In this document: positions 26,001-41,000 of the stretch, piece by piece | Position numbering within the stretch: the first letter of the stretch is position 1 | Layout: every line of letters starts with the position of its first letter | Origin: Cladopsammia gracilis | Taxonomy: Eukaryota; Cnidaria; Anthozoa; Scleractinia; Dendrophylliidae | NCBI GenBank assembly: GCA_022457155.1 | Contig: JAJGOT010000198.1 | Span: 159,001-223,000 of the forward strand | Direction of reading: 5' to 3' | Length of the DNA stretch: 64,000 nucleotides | Notes under the pieces: generated by a model | What the model was told of the DNA's origin: nothing | Seen by the model: the letters and a program-made list of their open reading frames with translations, nothing else | Database searches by the model: none | Program-made: the position numbers and the translations under genes

Positions 26001-29000
26001 TCAATGTACATACAGTACAAGTATGTGGCCCAATATTTAATTTGAAGTACTTGTATTCAGCATTTCATACAGTACAGTTGTGTTTAATTAAAGCTCCTTG
26101 CTTTAACACAAACATGTGTAAATAAAGTTGAATTTTAATTGTGTTATCCCCCCACCCCCCATCCACCCCTCTGGAAATTCCAATTTTGCTCAACACTTTC
26201 CTTCAAATACTTTGGCTTTTAAGAACCTTTCCCCCTCTGATTTCCAATGACCTTCCATGGGGGAGGTACGGATATTTTCAGGAACCACATATTACTGTTA
26301 CCTGCTTTTATACAATAGTGTCATCACAAGACGCAAGCTGGGCTGACAAACACACAATCATACAGCCACAAAATGATAAACCAGTCTGGTCCAGACAAAC
26401 TAAACTAAACTGCTGATGAGTGAAGAAGAGGAACAAGCACCAATACCCTAATCCTATTTGGATGTGGATTCTTACTTGGGCATGGGTTGCTACTGCAGTT
26501 CCTTGACTCGAATGCTGCTCCAAGATGGCTGCAGTCAGAGCCGCCATTTGATGGAGGAGGATTGCTGCACATTCTTGTCCTTTGTTGCATGCCGCCACCA
26601 CATGTTGCACTACATAGTGAAAATTTACTCCACTGTGTATACCCACCATTTCCTGAAATAACAATTGCAAAAGCTCAACACACTCAAATGCTAAAACAGT
26701 AAATCAACTTTAATGATGAACTATATAAATATACAGAAAAACCAGAGTTCTCCCAGCCAATACAGAAGTAAAGAGGAGAAGATGAGATGAAGATGGAGTG
26801 GGCATGTTTTAAGCATGCATACATACATACATACTTTATTACCTTTCCCCAAAGGGGCTTTTCAATGAAAAGCCCAGAAAGTCATTGAAGAGGCTTCCAG
26901 CTGGTAGGAGAAGTGTGGAAAGACCTAAAGTTCAACCTGACATAGGATAGCCAAAACGGAAAGGGCGAAGACCTGGGATGGAAGAGTTGGGAGGAAGCCA
27001 GTGCATTGATCTTCAATCAGAAGGAGAGAAGAATTTGCCACTGTGCTATTTAGAGATAGTTACGATAATGACAATAATGATGAAATTAACTAAAAATCCT
27101 TATTTGTTTTATGTCTCAAAATAAATAATGAACATGAAGGATATATTGCATGCCTTCTGATGCAATACAAGGTTCAAAAATAAATTTACTTTGGTGTACA
27201 GTTGTACTTGGTGCAACCCATTTTGTTACCCAGCCCATTATACCAGATTTAGCTAAGATATATTTTATGTGTAGGCCAATTAATGAAATCCTAGGAATTG
27301 AAATAATTACATTGTACTATTAACCAGACTGGACAACCATTAATTTTATTAATGGAACATCATTTTGCTATTAAATGTGTTTTGTTTAGGATGTCATCAA
27401 CATATTCCATATTATTGCAATCATCTTTTAACGAAAATCTCATAGATGGTTCCAAGGATTTCAAGCAACTGAGTTCCATTAAATACTTAACAATAATTTA
27501 ATAACATTTCATTATTATACATGTACATGTAAGTATAATAACATTATTAACTACACTGTAAGTATGAACATTTATTAAATCATTTGTTTAAGGCATTTTC
27601 TGGGTGTACTGTTGAAGTCATCTACGCAACTTGTGACTCTCCTAAATTTAAAATTAATAATAACAACAGACTACATTGTACATTGTAAGTACAGCTGTTT
27701 CAAGAAAGGTTGTCGGAAAAAGCGCAAAAGTGCACGCGACAATCCCGAAAAAATAGTATGGGATATGATCAATGAATTTTAATAAGTCAAATAAATACAT
27801 GAAACCCGTGATGCCTCGTCCGGAACGATCTTAGATGGCGGGCCATTAGGATAAATGAGCTTTTAGGATATAGCGTGGATGACTACCCACAATACCTTTC
27901 TGGATTGTCGCGTGCATTTTTATGCTTTTTTCCGACAACCTTTCTCGAAACAGCTGTATACAAGTGTACCTGGACAGGGTTGAGTATTGCATTGTCTGGT
28001 CTCAGAATGTGAGCCTACACAAGGTTTTCCACCATTCTGCGGCACAGGGTTGGTGCAGGTGCGCATGCGCATCTGATTTCCACCACCACAAGTGCTGGAA
28101 CACTCAGAATAGTTACCCCATTCATCAAAACCTCCATCAACTGAAAAACAAAGATATAAAAAATTGTAAGCAAAATTCAAAATTTTATACTTACAGACCT
28201 ATCCAGTGGTTAATGTTTATAGGTACCATGCAGTTAAATAGCCTTGAAGAAAATAACCATGCTGTTCATATGATTTGTGGAGATATAGGGGATCTTGTGT
28301 AAGATATACAGGTTGGTTGGTGAAGCTTTGTTATTTGTATAACATACTAGATCATGTATAAATAGAGTGGGCCGGATCAAACAAGTTCATTGACGTCATA
28401 ATGAGTGATACAGAACAGACCAATGACACCAAATGCTGTTGTGATGCTCAAAGTAAAAGAGAAGTAATGCAGGAGCTGTTCACCATTTTTTTTCAACAAC
28501 TGATAATATGGATTCAAAGAAGACCACCTCAGTGAAGAAGCAAAGCAAGCCGAGAAAAAAGATCCCTAAACAGGCAAATGTTGTGGAAGAAATGAAACAG
28601 TGTGTACGAGAACTAGTGAAATGTCCTATTCATTTGTTCACTACTCTCAACAGTCGTCCTGCCAAGAAATCAGGTCAAGTGTTTTTTACTTGCTGCGAGA
28701 AGACATGTCCAGTGTTTTGCTTTGAGAACATACAAAATAGTAGTGGTCATTTCAGCCATGGTCAAATGATTGTAAATTATACGATGCAATTGGATTTTAT
28801 TTCTTGTCTGTCTTAAAGAACACACTTACTTGGACAAGGCTGTGTATTGCAACCTCGACTCTCCTTGTAGTCTCCAGTGCAGTTTTTGCCGCCAAACTGA
28901 GGCTGAGGGTTAGAACATGATCGCATCCGTGATTGGACCCCACCCCCACAAGTCTTGCTACAAGAAGAGAAATTGGTATACGGCGTAAAGCCACCATCCA

Positions 29001-32000
29001 CTGGAAAAAAAAAAGAAGATGGAAAACCAGTTTAATAAAACAAGAGTTTGTGAATATGTACAGTTATGAACAGTTGGCAACTTGGTAACTTCAACTTTTT
29101 TGTTGTTACAATTTCATGGCTGCAAATGCCTCCATGATGGCCAGTGGAAAAACCGTCTGAAAACAGCACCTGATAAGAATTAAGAACCCTGCATCACATT
29201 CATTTCCTCATGCTTGGTGCCAGCTACCTGATGTTTAACTCTAACTAACCTGGACATTTTTGGGTGTTACATTTCCTCTTCTCATAGTCCAGTCCATCCT
29301 TGGAGCAATCTTTCCCAAAATGTTGAGGAGCAGGGTTGGTGCAGGTGCGAGTTCTAATCTGTTCTCCTCCTCCACAGGTTTCCGTGCAGTCAGACCAGTT
29401 TGTAAATGGAGAATATCCACCATCAACTGAAAGAAGAAAATAATTTTTATATCACATGTTTGTACAGGTTCCTTTTTTCTTTCTTTTTTTGTTATCACGA
29501 TGACTGTCACTATCCCAGAGTCAGAAACTTGATCAAAGGAAATAATTATGTGGTTAGCAAGCGTTTGCTTCTGTGGGTTAAATTCAACAGTGGAGAGTGA
29601 CCATTCAAATAAAAGCTACAGGACAGTCATTCTAGTGGTTCTGATTATTATGCTGTAGTAGGTTCTAACTTTTGAGTCTGTCCTACAGGTGAAGCCTTAT
29701 TATTATCAGTCACATTAACACAAGCCTAACTCTGGCAAACGCAACACTTTGATCTGAGTTTGAGTGTGAGCAAGCCATTACATGTATGTCTCTTATTGAG
29801 TTACTTAATCAGCCATTCATGCACAGATCTCCCAGTTTCGCCAATGTAAACTTTGCCAAATAATCAAAAGCACAAGCTTAGGATAAAAACGTTTTAATCC
29901 TTACGCTTAAGTTCGGATGTGAAAGGGTGTATTGTCGCTTATGCTACTAGTGATAAACCATTTTTAACCTTGGCATGGTCATGAGGGGAAATAAAATACA
30001 GCAAAATTAATTATTTCATACCTGGACATTCCCGCATGTTGCACTCCTTAGTTTCCACAGGAGGCCCAAAGGCGGAACAGTTCTTTCCTCCATGCTGAGG
30101 GGGTGGGTTGATGCAACTTCTTGAACGAGTTTCTACTCCTTTGCCACATGTCACACTGCATGCCTGGAATTCTGACCATTCACTGTAATTTCCATCAACT
30201 GAAATGATCAAAAAAGGTCAATGATCAATACAGGGAAGTATTGTATATTATAAATTATTATGTACATATATGTACACATGTAATAGTGACTGCTTAATAT
30301 CCACAATGAGCAATGTATAAAGATAAGATAATGGCTTGCTGTCATCTGATCTATGAAAATTCTCAAAAGCATTTGGCTCATTTGTCTGCATTTTCAGGAA
30401 CAACAAATGAAGCCTGTTCTGTTTTTTAATATCAAGGACCTGAAGATAAGTACTTGCTAGTATGTTCTGTTAGTTTCTCAAGAGATCCATCAAGAGACAA
30501 ACTCATGTGCAGTTTCTTGATTTGACAGTAAACAAAAATCTTAAAGTTCAACTGCTTCACCTTTAGACTCATGCATTCCTTGCAATTTTCAAAATATTTG
30601 TGAAATGAGACTCAAGAATGGTTATCACAAACTTTACAGTCTGTGTCAACTTACTTGGGCAATAGAAAGTATTACAGGCCCTCGTTTCATTAGCTGGTCC
30701 AATCCATTTGCAGCCTTTTCCATTGTACTGTGGGGTGGGGTTGTTGCACAGCCTTGTTCGGACCTGTTCACCTCCCCCACAAGTTGCACTGCAGGAGGTA
30801 TACACACCCCAGCTGCCGTAACCACCATCAACTAAACAACACATGTGAATCATTAGCAAGGTACTTAAGCATAAAATATTATTACTAATCAAAGACATCA
30901 TTGATCATTGACACCTGCATAGACACAAAAGGTTAAGTGGGAAAATTGTCAATTAAAATATTTTGCCATATATGGTCCTTTAATGGAAATACATGACAAT
31001 GGAAAACAAAAACACAAAACTGGTTTGAATAATTTCAACCTCAAATAAGCACCCCTTCCCCCCTTTGATTTACAACTCCCCCCCCCCTCCATAGCCTAGA
31101 AATATTGAATAAACACCCCCTTCTAATAAGCGCCCCACCCCTCCCCCATGTAGCACACACACAGATTCAAATGCGTTTCTACTGAAAGATAATTATGTTC
31201 CAGTTTTGCAGTGTAATGTTACAGTTTGTGTTTACATGAAATAAAGACAATGTCATGAGGCTGAAATTTGAAAAACAAAATACATGTAAGCACCCCTTCA
31301 AATAAGGACCGCCCCCCCCCCCCCCCCCCCCCACCCACTTCCTTTGAATTAGGGCATCCCACTCAACTTCAAAAATTACTGCACATAAGCTCCCCAGGCA
31401 GTAATTTGAGGTATGCGTATTTTGCAGGCTATTTTGTACAAACCACTGCCTAATACATGAATTGTACGTGCACATGTAACCCGAAGAAGCAAGTCAGAGT
31501 CGTTTGGCACCAACTGGCTTACAAAATAACTGTTGCTTACTTGGACAAGGTTGTGAGTTACAATCCTTTGTCTCCACCGCAGGTCCCAGCACAGCACAAT
31601 CCTGTCCTCCATTCTTAGGTGTTGGATTAGTGCACGTTCTCGCCCTCTGCTGTATTCCACCACCACAAGTTGCTGAACATTCCTTCCATGCGCTCCAGGG
31701 GGTGTAGTTACCATTCACTGGTAATAAATATTTAGAACATTATCAATTTAAGAATTACGTTAATTACGTTTATTTAATTAATTACGTTATTAATTTACGT
31801 TATTAATTAAGAATTACGTTGTATTCAATTGCCTTTTATTCCACGTTTGTTTAATTTGAAATTTGGAATTTTTCTAAAATGTTGATATTGGCTCTGCTCT
31901 TGGGAACTGAAGTCGAAAACATTTATTTTAAATTTAATGTCTTTGCTTTTCAACTTTAACAAATCAGCTTTCAATTTTGACACTGGAGTACATATTTTAG

Positions 32001-35000
32001 TGCTTCCTTTGACTCTTTTTTTAGAAAAAGGTTTTCCATTAATTCAAATTTTGTGATACCAACTGAAGGAACATGTATGCTTGTAAATGTACAGCTGCCG
32101 GCAGTACAAGGTCTTTCAAAAGTAGCAACAAAGTGAAATCAACAGAATATGTTTCAAATATTTATTTTATTGACATGTACTTACTTGGAGGCTTAGGAGC
32201 TGCATTGTAGGGCAAAAAAAAAAGATTATTAGTACCAAGTGATATATTTAAGGATTTTATTTTTAATACATTGTAATATTAAGTAATTATACAGTAGTTA
32301 TCTGTCGTGTACATGTATATGTAAACAGTGAAGGGGGTCTGAATTTGCCAATGGACCAACTCATAGTTTATCTAATTCTTTGATTTAGGTATGAATTAGA
32401 CATCGATATGGCTGCAAAGAGCACTGTCCTTTAAATTACAAATGTAGCAAAGTGCCCATAACCCTTTTATAGTACATATCAAATTCAGAATCAACTCTAT
32501 ATACGTCGGTTGAATAGTTGAATAGGGAAATATCTATTTTATTCTAACGCTGCATTAGTGAGCTATAGAGATTCGAATTTACAATTAATGCTAATAAGAT
32601 GATGTCAATTCAGGACTGCCATTATTTCTACATGACTGTTCTTCAAAATTTCACAATATAATAATAATTATGCAGTTTAAGCTTAAGGATAATCAATTAA
32701 TATTTTGAGAAATACTAAATATTAACTGTGAATAGTAAATATATAACTTGGAGGTGACAACAAGTAGTTGTACAGCTGTATAATAAATGAGTCCTGAATA
32801 ATACATCAATCTTACATGTATCAGCATTATTTTTTGTAAATTTGCAATGATTTGCAAGTTGCAATGAATGGAAGCTGACATTAACTTACTTGTAAAAACA
32901 GAAGGAGGCTTTGGGGTTGTATTTATAACCTTCGGTTTGGGGCTTGTTGTCCAAACAACAGGACTGGGCTTTTTTGTTGCCTGTGGAGGTCTTGTTGTGG
33001 GAATAGGCTTTGGTTTTGTGACGGGAGAAGGTGCTTTTGTGGTAACAGGTGGAGGTTGAATTGTTGTTGGTGGTAGGTTGGTAGTTGAAGGTGGAGGTGC
33101 TGCAGTTGGTGTTGTAGGTGCCACTGGAGGGCACGGCACTGGACACTGTGCTGGACATGGCTGCGGAACAGGGCAGTTTGGCGGAATGACACAAGGCACG
33201 CATGGTGGTTGGGGTGGATTAGGCTTTGGTTTTGTGACGGGAGAAGGTGGTTTTGTGGTAACACGTGGAGGCTGAACTGTTGTTGGTGGTAGGGTGGTAG
33301 TTGAAGGTGGGGGTGCTGCAGTTGGTGTTGTAGGTGCCACTGGAGGGCACGGCACTGGACACTGTGCTGGACATGGCTTCGGAACAGGGCAGTTTGGCGG
33401 AATGACGCAAGGCACACATGGTGGTTGGGGTGGAATTGGCTTTGGTTTGCTAGTTGCTATTGTCCCTTGATTCCCTCGCATACATTTTGGCCAAGATCCT
33501 GGCTTGGGTGTGTGTACACCTGAAGAAACAATGAAAAACAGCATTGAAGAAACAATGAAAAACAGCATTGAAGAAACAACGAAGAACAACATTGTAGATA
33601 CAATGAAAAACAACATTGGCTGGGACTCAAAACATAAAGCAATAAGGGAAGATTTCTCTACAACCTATTAATACTACTGGTATGCAAAACTAAGCGAAAA
33701 TAAATTATGGCATAATATATAGAGGGAATCTTTCACATGTGCACAACATGTAGCTATATTTTTGCAGCATACAGTCATGTAAGCTTATTATTTGGCAGGA
33801 AGGTAAACCATTTACCAATACAAATTAAATACAAAATGAAGAAACACACATTTATAACCTCCGAGAGTAAGCAATGCATACTAGACAAGAGAATAGCTGG
33901 GGAAGGTGTGAAGAAAAGCGAGTGAAAAAATGCAGGGAGACTGGGGAGAGGAAGTGAGGGAACCTCCTTGCATTTTTTTTGCTCGCTTTTCTTCGCGCCT
34001 TCCCCAACTATTTGCACTTTTCCCACTATCTGAATGCCTGGAACAGCCTAAACAAGGGAAAAATAATTAAGTGTATGCAAGCCACCGCTTTTGCACAAAT
34101 TCACATGATATCAATAATTTCCCCGGGTTTCCAAGTGATGAAATCGATAATCAATGACAATCGATACAAATCGATGGAGATTTGTGTGACCTTATCGATT
34201 GTCATCAATTATCAATAGCAATTAATAGCATAATTAATGAACTTCTTTTTTGCCGGACCCAGACATTTTCTGCGCATCTGTCATTTATGAACGTTTATGC
34301 CCAGTTTATGGGTGATTGCAAATCAAGTGCCTGTGTAACAGGAAATCCAATCGCAAAGATCCAATCCATAGCAATCAATGAACGATTTTTGTGACTATCG
34401 ATTGATCATCGATTGATATCGATACCAATCGATATCAATTAGCTAATTTATCGATTGATAACGATTGCTTTTCCGATCATCGATTGCCATCGATTGGATA
34501 CCCAGGGATAATTTCCGTCAACCCAACACGAACACACTAAGGTGCAGGATGGCAGAAAACTAGTTTAATGAGATACAAATCATATTTCTATGTAATTGAA
34601 TAACAATACATTCTATTGTATCATGCTTCGCTCTAAAAAAAACCTGAATTAATTTTCTGCAATCCTGCACACGAACATGTGAACTTCTGTAACCATACAA
34701 GCCTCTAAAGCGGTTGCATTTCACAAACTATGGGATATCTTACCTTTAAAATGGTAAATGTTTCACTAGAATTACTAACCATTACGATCTGAGGGCGTAT
34801 ACTAAAAAGCTGCGTCAAAGATTTGAAAGATCAACACCTCCTGCACTAAAAAAAATTCGCTCCGCGGCCGCCGCCATTTTTTTACTGATGTGGGAAACCG
34901 CACACCAGTTGGATAACGGGCGTCATGCCACAATTTTGGCGGGAAAGTGGGAAAAACTTCAGGAAAGGAAACGGATGTGTTCCGATAGCTAATAATGAAC

Positions 35001-38000
35001 CATTACCTGTGCTGTCCTCGCATACACATGCCAGCTCTCGGATTTGGGTTTGCGTTAACGCCGATGTGTAAAGATACACTTCATCCACTGCTCCTACAAG
35101 AAACCTTTGGCCCTTGTGACTTCCGATTCTCGCTCCCTCGCTCCAGTCCTGCGCCAGGAATCCAGAGCCTTTACCTTCGCTTGCCAACTGTGTGTTGACG
35201 TATACTCTGGCCAACCCTACGAATGAAAAAAAAAATATACATTTGAATTGTGATTAAGTGAAGTGATTTATTTTGGTTTTGCATTTGCTGACACTATCAA
35301 AATTGAACCAAAAAAAATCGTGCAATTTTCTCTAACCAAGCAAAGCGATACAGTTCTGATTCAAAGGATGTCTAAAATGCTCTGCTCTGCTCTTCCGAAT
35401 TTCACTCCACCACTCATAACAAGGCTTTTCTCGGTATTCAAAATGGCTACGAGTCTATTCTAAGCTCACGTGATCTGCTATTTGAAAATGTCATAACTAT
35501 CGTTGTCACCGTTGGGAATAGAGAGAAGATTTTGGTATAACGTTCATTTCAAGAAATTTACGCAGCCAGTGCAATGTAGAACTAAAACTAACCTTGATTC
35601 TTATCATATGTGCCGACAAGATGGGTCCACTGGTTCGGAGGCACCACCACTCGGTCGGTAACGACATTGAACAGCACATTTCCTTCCAAATCGCGGGTAA
35701 ACCACCTCACTTTTCCATCAACTACCTCAAAATGATAGTTTCCAGGCTTTGTGGGTGCTGCCACCGTGTCAAATAGCGACTGCGTCCCTGCTGTTGAAGA
35801 CAGTTTTACCCACATTGCGATGGTCACGGAAACTCTGGGCTTGGGGAAGAATTTCTTGCCGTTAAAGGATACATTCCCGGAGGAAAATATCCCAGCTAGG
35901 CCACACGCCTGTGGCAATGCCGATATATCCACGTTGTTCATTATTCCATTGTTGGTTTTCTTAGAAGTGTCCAACACGTTAATACCCAAATGTCGATCAA
36001 ACGGTATGTGCAGAGCTAGGAGAGCCGCCACAGGTGGACCAACTTGTGCGTGAGTTGGCGCCTTCGTAGGCTTAGGTGGGACCACTGGAGGTTGGACTGG
36101 CTGTGGTGCAGGTGATGGTTTCGGGACAGGTGGTTTTGTTGGCTGGACTACTGGAGGGTGTGGAGCGGGTGGCTTAACTGATGGTTTGGCAGGCCCCGGA
36201 TGTGGAGCAGTCGGCTTGGGGAGAGGAAGCGGCCTGTAGCCTTTTGGTGGACACTTATCGGTCTTTGCATCAAAAGGAACTAGAAACGAACAGGGAAAAC
36301 AGTGTAAAAATTATTATGCTAAATATCTGACTTGCTACGTTTTCGATCGGGCGAAAAATTCCATTAATTTGAAGAGATCTATCTGACGACTCCCGCTGGA
36401 ACAAACATGTTGAAAACATCTCGAATTAAGCCGATAAAATTCTTGGATTAAGCGAAATTTAATACATTATCCACCTAGGACCAAGGAAACGTACGCCCAA
36501 CTCTGGAATATCATTATTCATCTGTTTGGGACCCATATACGGCAAAAAAAAAAAAAACGTTAACACGATTGACATGGTTCAAAAGAGAGCTGCGCACTGG
36601 TCGTAAACAGCGCTTCGACCGCAAAAGATAGTGTAACCAAAATGCTTTCAGCCCTAAAATGGAAGACACTAGAAAGTAGGCGAACTATAGCACGGCTATC
36701 TATGCTATATAAAACGGCAAAACAGGCTAGTCTCTCACGAGACACCAAACTACAATCAGCTGGTCATTCGTACTCAACTCGCTCTAAAGGACGCTAAAAC
36801 ACAGTACTGGAATCATCTCCCAAAAGAGACAGCATTGTCTGCCTCACAGGCTGTATTTAAAAACGCAATTTCAAACATTTATTAAAACTTATTACGTATT
36901 TGCGCTTATAAGCGCCATTTCAAACTTGTATTTTTCACTTTGCTACTTTTTTATTAATATTCTTTTTCTTTTTGAACGGTATCAAATGCTCATCATTGAG
37001 CGACAGATCTATGCGGTAAATAAATAAACAAATACTAATAAATAAAGATGTGACATACATTGGAGCTCATGCTGCACGTATGGAAGTGCTTTTGTGATAA
37101 CCGAGATTCAAACGCGCTCCAATCCATCGATTGTTTAGTTCAGTCATAACCAAAATCATAAGTGTACCAATATATGTTATTTGACTCTCTTTCGCGCTTT
37201 GAGATCCAACGACTTAGTTGCGTCCAGAACCGGCAGTTCTATCTGATCGGCGATAAGCATTGTATCACCAGCTGTCAACGACTTTTTGACTATTTTATGT
37301 ATTTGACTTTAAAAAAGGGTAAAATAAGGGTGAAAAGAGGGAGGTGTTAGGTCCAAATAAGTACACTACCAATGGCGGATCTAGACCCCGTCGTAAGGGG
37401 AACCCATAGGGTTGGGGAGGGGGGTATGGGCCCCCCCGTTCCCTCCCCTGAATCCCCCACTGACCACTTCCTACTGACTCCGAGTGCAGTTGGTAGGAAA
37501 GCTCGTGTTAATTATAATTTCTAATCTGGGCCCCTTCATTATTCGTTGGTTAGTTAATCATACATGGCACGTGCACCAAGCTAGCCTATGCTTAAAAAAT
37601 GCTCATCTAAAAAGGTTTATACTTGATATGATGACTTACCAATCATATGCAATGACTGTGGAATGATCTGCCTTTTCATCAGAGTTTTCTTGGAAACTAA
37701 ATGGTCTCTTAAAGTGGCAAGTGGGTCAGCAACCGGTTTTCGGAAAGATATTACCACATAGATATTGATGATATAAGGTCCTTTTGGAAGGTAAGGATTC
37801 TTTGCTTTCCTGGAAAATGTTTAAAAACTCCTATGAGAGCCATGCAATTAGAACTCGCACTATTACGCCTTGTAAGTAAAGTGCTAAAGTTCAAGACCGT
37901 GTCAACCTAGTTTACTCTTTTTCAAGCATTACGTTTTGAATTCGCGTTTTTCTGGTTATCTTGTTCTTTTAGTTTCCTCTACTTGTGGTCTTCTTTATAC

Positions 38001-41000
38001 GATTAAAATCTCATTCATGCGTCTTGATCATTACTTCTCAAGATAAATTTTTCAATTAATGGTTCTGGAATGAAAATTAAAAAGAAACATTTTGTCTTGG
38101 TGTTAACAACGGGCTACTCTGAGTAACAGAGGTTCTCTTGTGACATGGCTTCGTTATGAGAGAGATGACAGCACGTGAAAAGTGTCTGGCACCCAGAGTA
38201 ACGACGGGCCACTTTTAGATGAATTAATCTTCCGTTATCATCACGTGCTGTTACCTTCGAGAAACAATGACACGGATGTCCTGTCAAATATTGTTTCCCT
38301 ACCTGATACCAGTAAGACGAGCTGATACAAAGTCCGGATGAACGCCTTTGTAAATTCCGTTGAGCTATAAAATGATTAAAAAAAAAAACGATGCAAGCCA
38401 TTAGAAATATTTACTCGAATAATATTTAGAGCAATGGAAATGATATGGATGAACATTACATGCATGACGATAGCGATGGTGGAGATGACGATGATTAAGT
38501 GACTGGCATTGTACGTGGTTTTTGGCGTGTCACGTGATTAAGTAGTGTAAGTAGTGAGTTTGCAGTAAGTAATGCACCACGTGACAATAAACCCATTACT
38601 TACCCTTTGTACGATATCCCTATTGAGTTGCTTCAGATAAACCATGGATTTCTCGTTTAGCTGTTCATACCATACCTGGCCCAACAACAAAGACGCGCAA
38701 GTGTCTTTGGCAAAACCTGTCACGTAGGAAACATAAAGTTAAAGTTAAAGATAGAGGCGAATTTCTGGGGCTAACGGACAATAATCTCTGGTGCATTGTG
38801 TCTACTCTATTCTTTCGGTTGACAGTTAATTCTCGCGCATGCGATCAGTAATTATCGCTCTTATTTGTCACAAGCTGAAGCCAAAACGCCAAAGGTCCCA
38901 CGATTTGCGACATTATTTCGTCAAAAGCAGATGAGATTTATCTTATTTTCCCACGCACCTGTCGGAAACGTAGGACCAAGCGGTGTTGTTGGTTTTATTG
39001 TAGGTTTCGGCGGTGGTTGCGGTTGAGGCTGTGGCTGCGGTTGCGGTTGCGGTTGCGGCTGCGGTTGCGGTTGAGGTTGTGCACATCCATGTTGATTCGG
39101 CCCACTTGCCGCGGTTTGGTTGTCAGGACAACATCCATGTAGAGTAATTTCGCAGTAGATATGATACATGGATGGCGGCGTGGGTTGAGTAGTAGCTCCA
39201 GGGGTGGTGGTTGTGAGAGGGGTAACTGTGGCGTTGGCTGTGAGACAAGAAAAGAACGTTGCAAATATTAGTTTATGGCAATCTCTAGCTTGAGAAACCA
39301 TTGAAATGTAGTCTTCGATTCGATGCAAGGATTTTTTTTGAGTGGGACAATTTTCTATCTCTTTAACAGGATTAAAAGTAGGCTGATTCTCAAATTGTCC
39401 GTTGGCATCTGGCCGTTGCATATTTTCAACAATCAGAGTGGCTGTTATACGTTGTTTTGTTCCATCAGGAATTTCGAATCCAGAACTGGACTAAACGTTC
39501 TCTGATTGGTGGAACTTTTATTCAGCTTTCAGATTACGTCAAGAGCAAGACCTCAAACAAAGGATATCAGCCGAGGAGAGAAGGAGGTTGAGTGCGAGCT
39601 AGCGACCTCGGACCGTCTGACAATTAGGCTAGATTAAAATCTATAGGTGCAAATAATTAAGCAAACAAACATGGTATTACCTTTTGTATTACAGTTTGGC
39701 GTCATTCCATTGATTCTTGTTCCTGGAATCTCTTTGCCTGTATTCTGATTCACGCACCAGCAGTCCTCCCTTCCAATCACAGGAAAGGTATAACACTGTA
39801 TTTCTTTAAACAGACCGGACGGCTCACATACGGGGACAAAAATGTCCGCCGCTCCGTTTTCTCGTGCCTTTTTTTGTTCCTTTTGGCATTGACTTTCCGC
39901 CTGAGCTGACACGGGAGACGCTAAAGTTGCTGTTTGAACCGGGCTCTGACTCTCTTGCGGTGGGCAGCCTTCCATATCCGGACCTTTAGCAAATGTCACC
40001 TTGTCGTCACAACAGCCATAAGGACCCAGGTTACAACTTGGAACGTTTGAGGCGTCGGATTGAACATTACCTGGAGTGAAGAAAATAATTATTTTTTGAT
40101 GGTGGTGAAACACATTTATGATGAGAATAATTAGTGTGGATAAAGAGCAAGAGTTATTTACAGTTTCGGCGTTTTTTCCGGTTTCTGTGGCTTGAAGAAA
40201 ACTTGGAGCATTGGTATACCCGGCCTATTATGTAGAATGGAAACCTCGGGGAGGGGGGGGGGGGAGACAGCAAAACGTTTCGGGACCCCAAGTGATAGTG
40301 AAATGTGGATTCACCATTGTCAACATTGATCCTGAAGAAATCAGTATGATCATATTGGAACGACGACAAGACCATTTCCAGCAGGGGTTAAAAGGGTAGA
40401 AAATAATCATTACTAATCTACGCTTACCACATTCTGGTGTTCTCCCATCGTTTGCCCTTGTTCCTTTAATTTCCTGGCCTGAAGAGTCTACACACCAACA
40501 CTGTTTACCGTAACTGTCATGTTCAAAACACTGTTGGGGAACATAGTTTCCTTCCTTGTCGCACGCAGGTACAAAAATGTCAGTGATGAACGGCGACTTA
40601 GCAATGTCTCTTTCCTTTTGGCATTGGGTTTGTGGCATTTCTGCACCAATAAATCAAGAGCAGGAATAAGTTTATAAGTTTATCATAGCAAGCGACACAT
40701 CATATATATATATATTTTTTTATTGTTAATGGCAACAGTGACATAAAAGTTTACACATAATATATACATACACCACTTACAGTTACATAAGCGCGTGCAC
40801 ACCTGAACGAGATGTTTAGGGAAAACACGTGCGTACAAATTATAAAATATTTTTGTATCTTCCTCTTTAATTTGCGAAGTAATATATAAAACACTCGCAA
40901 GAGATTTTTCGTCAGAATATCAAAACACCGCCGAGAAGATGGATGATAAAACGAGGCACAGCCGATACTTTATTAATCAACTTCGAGCTGTTCGGATACC

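Noticed and set aside
32868..33275. Gly-rich plus-strand frames
   Set aside because: They are the antisense of the proline-rich exon 14.
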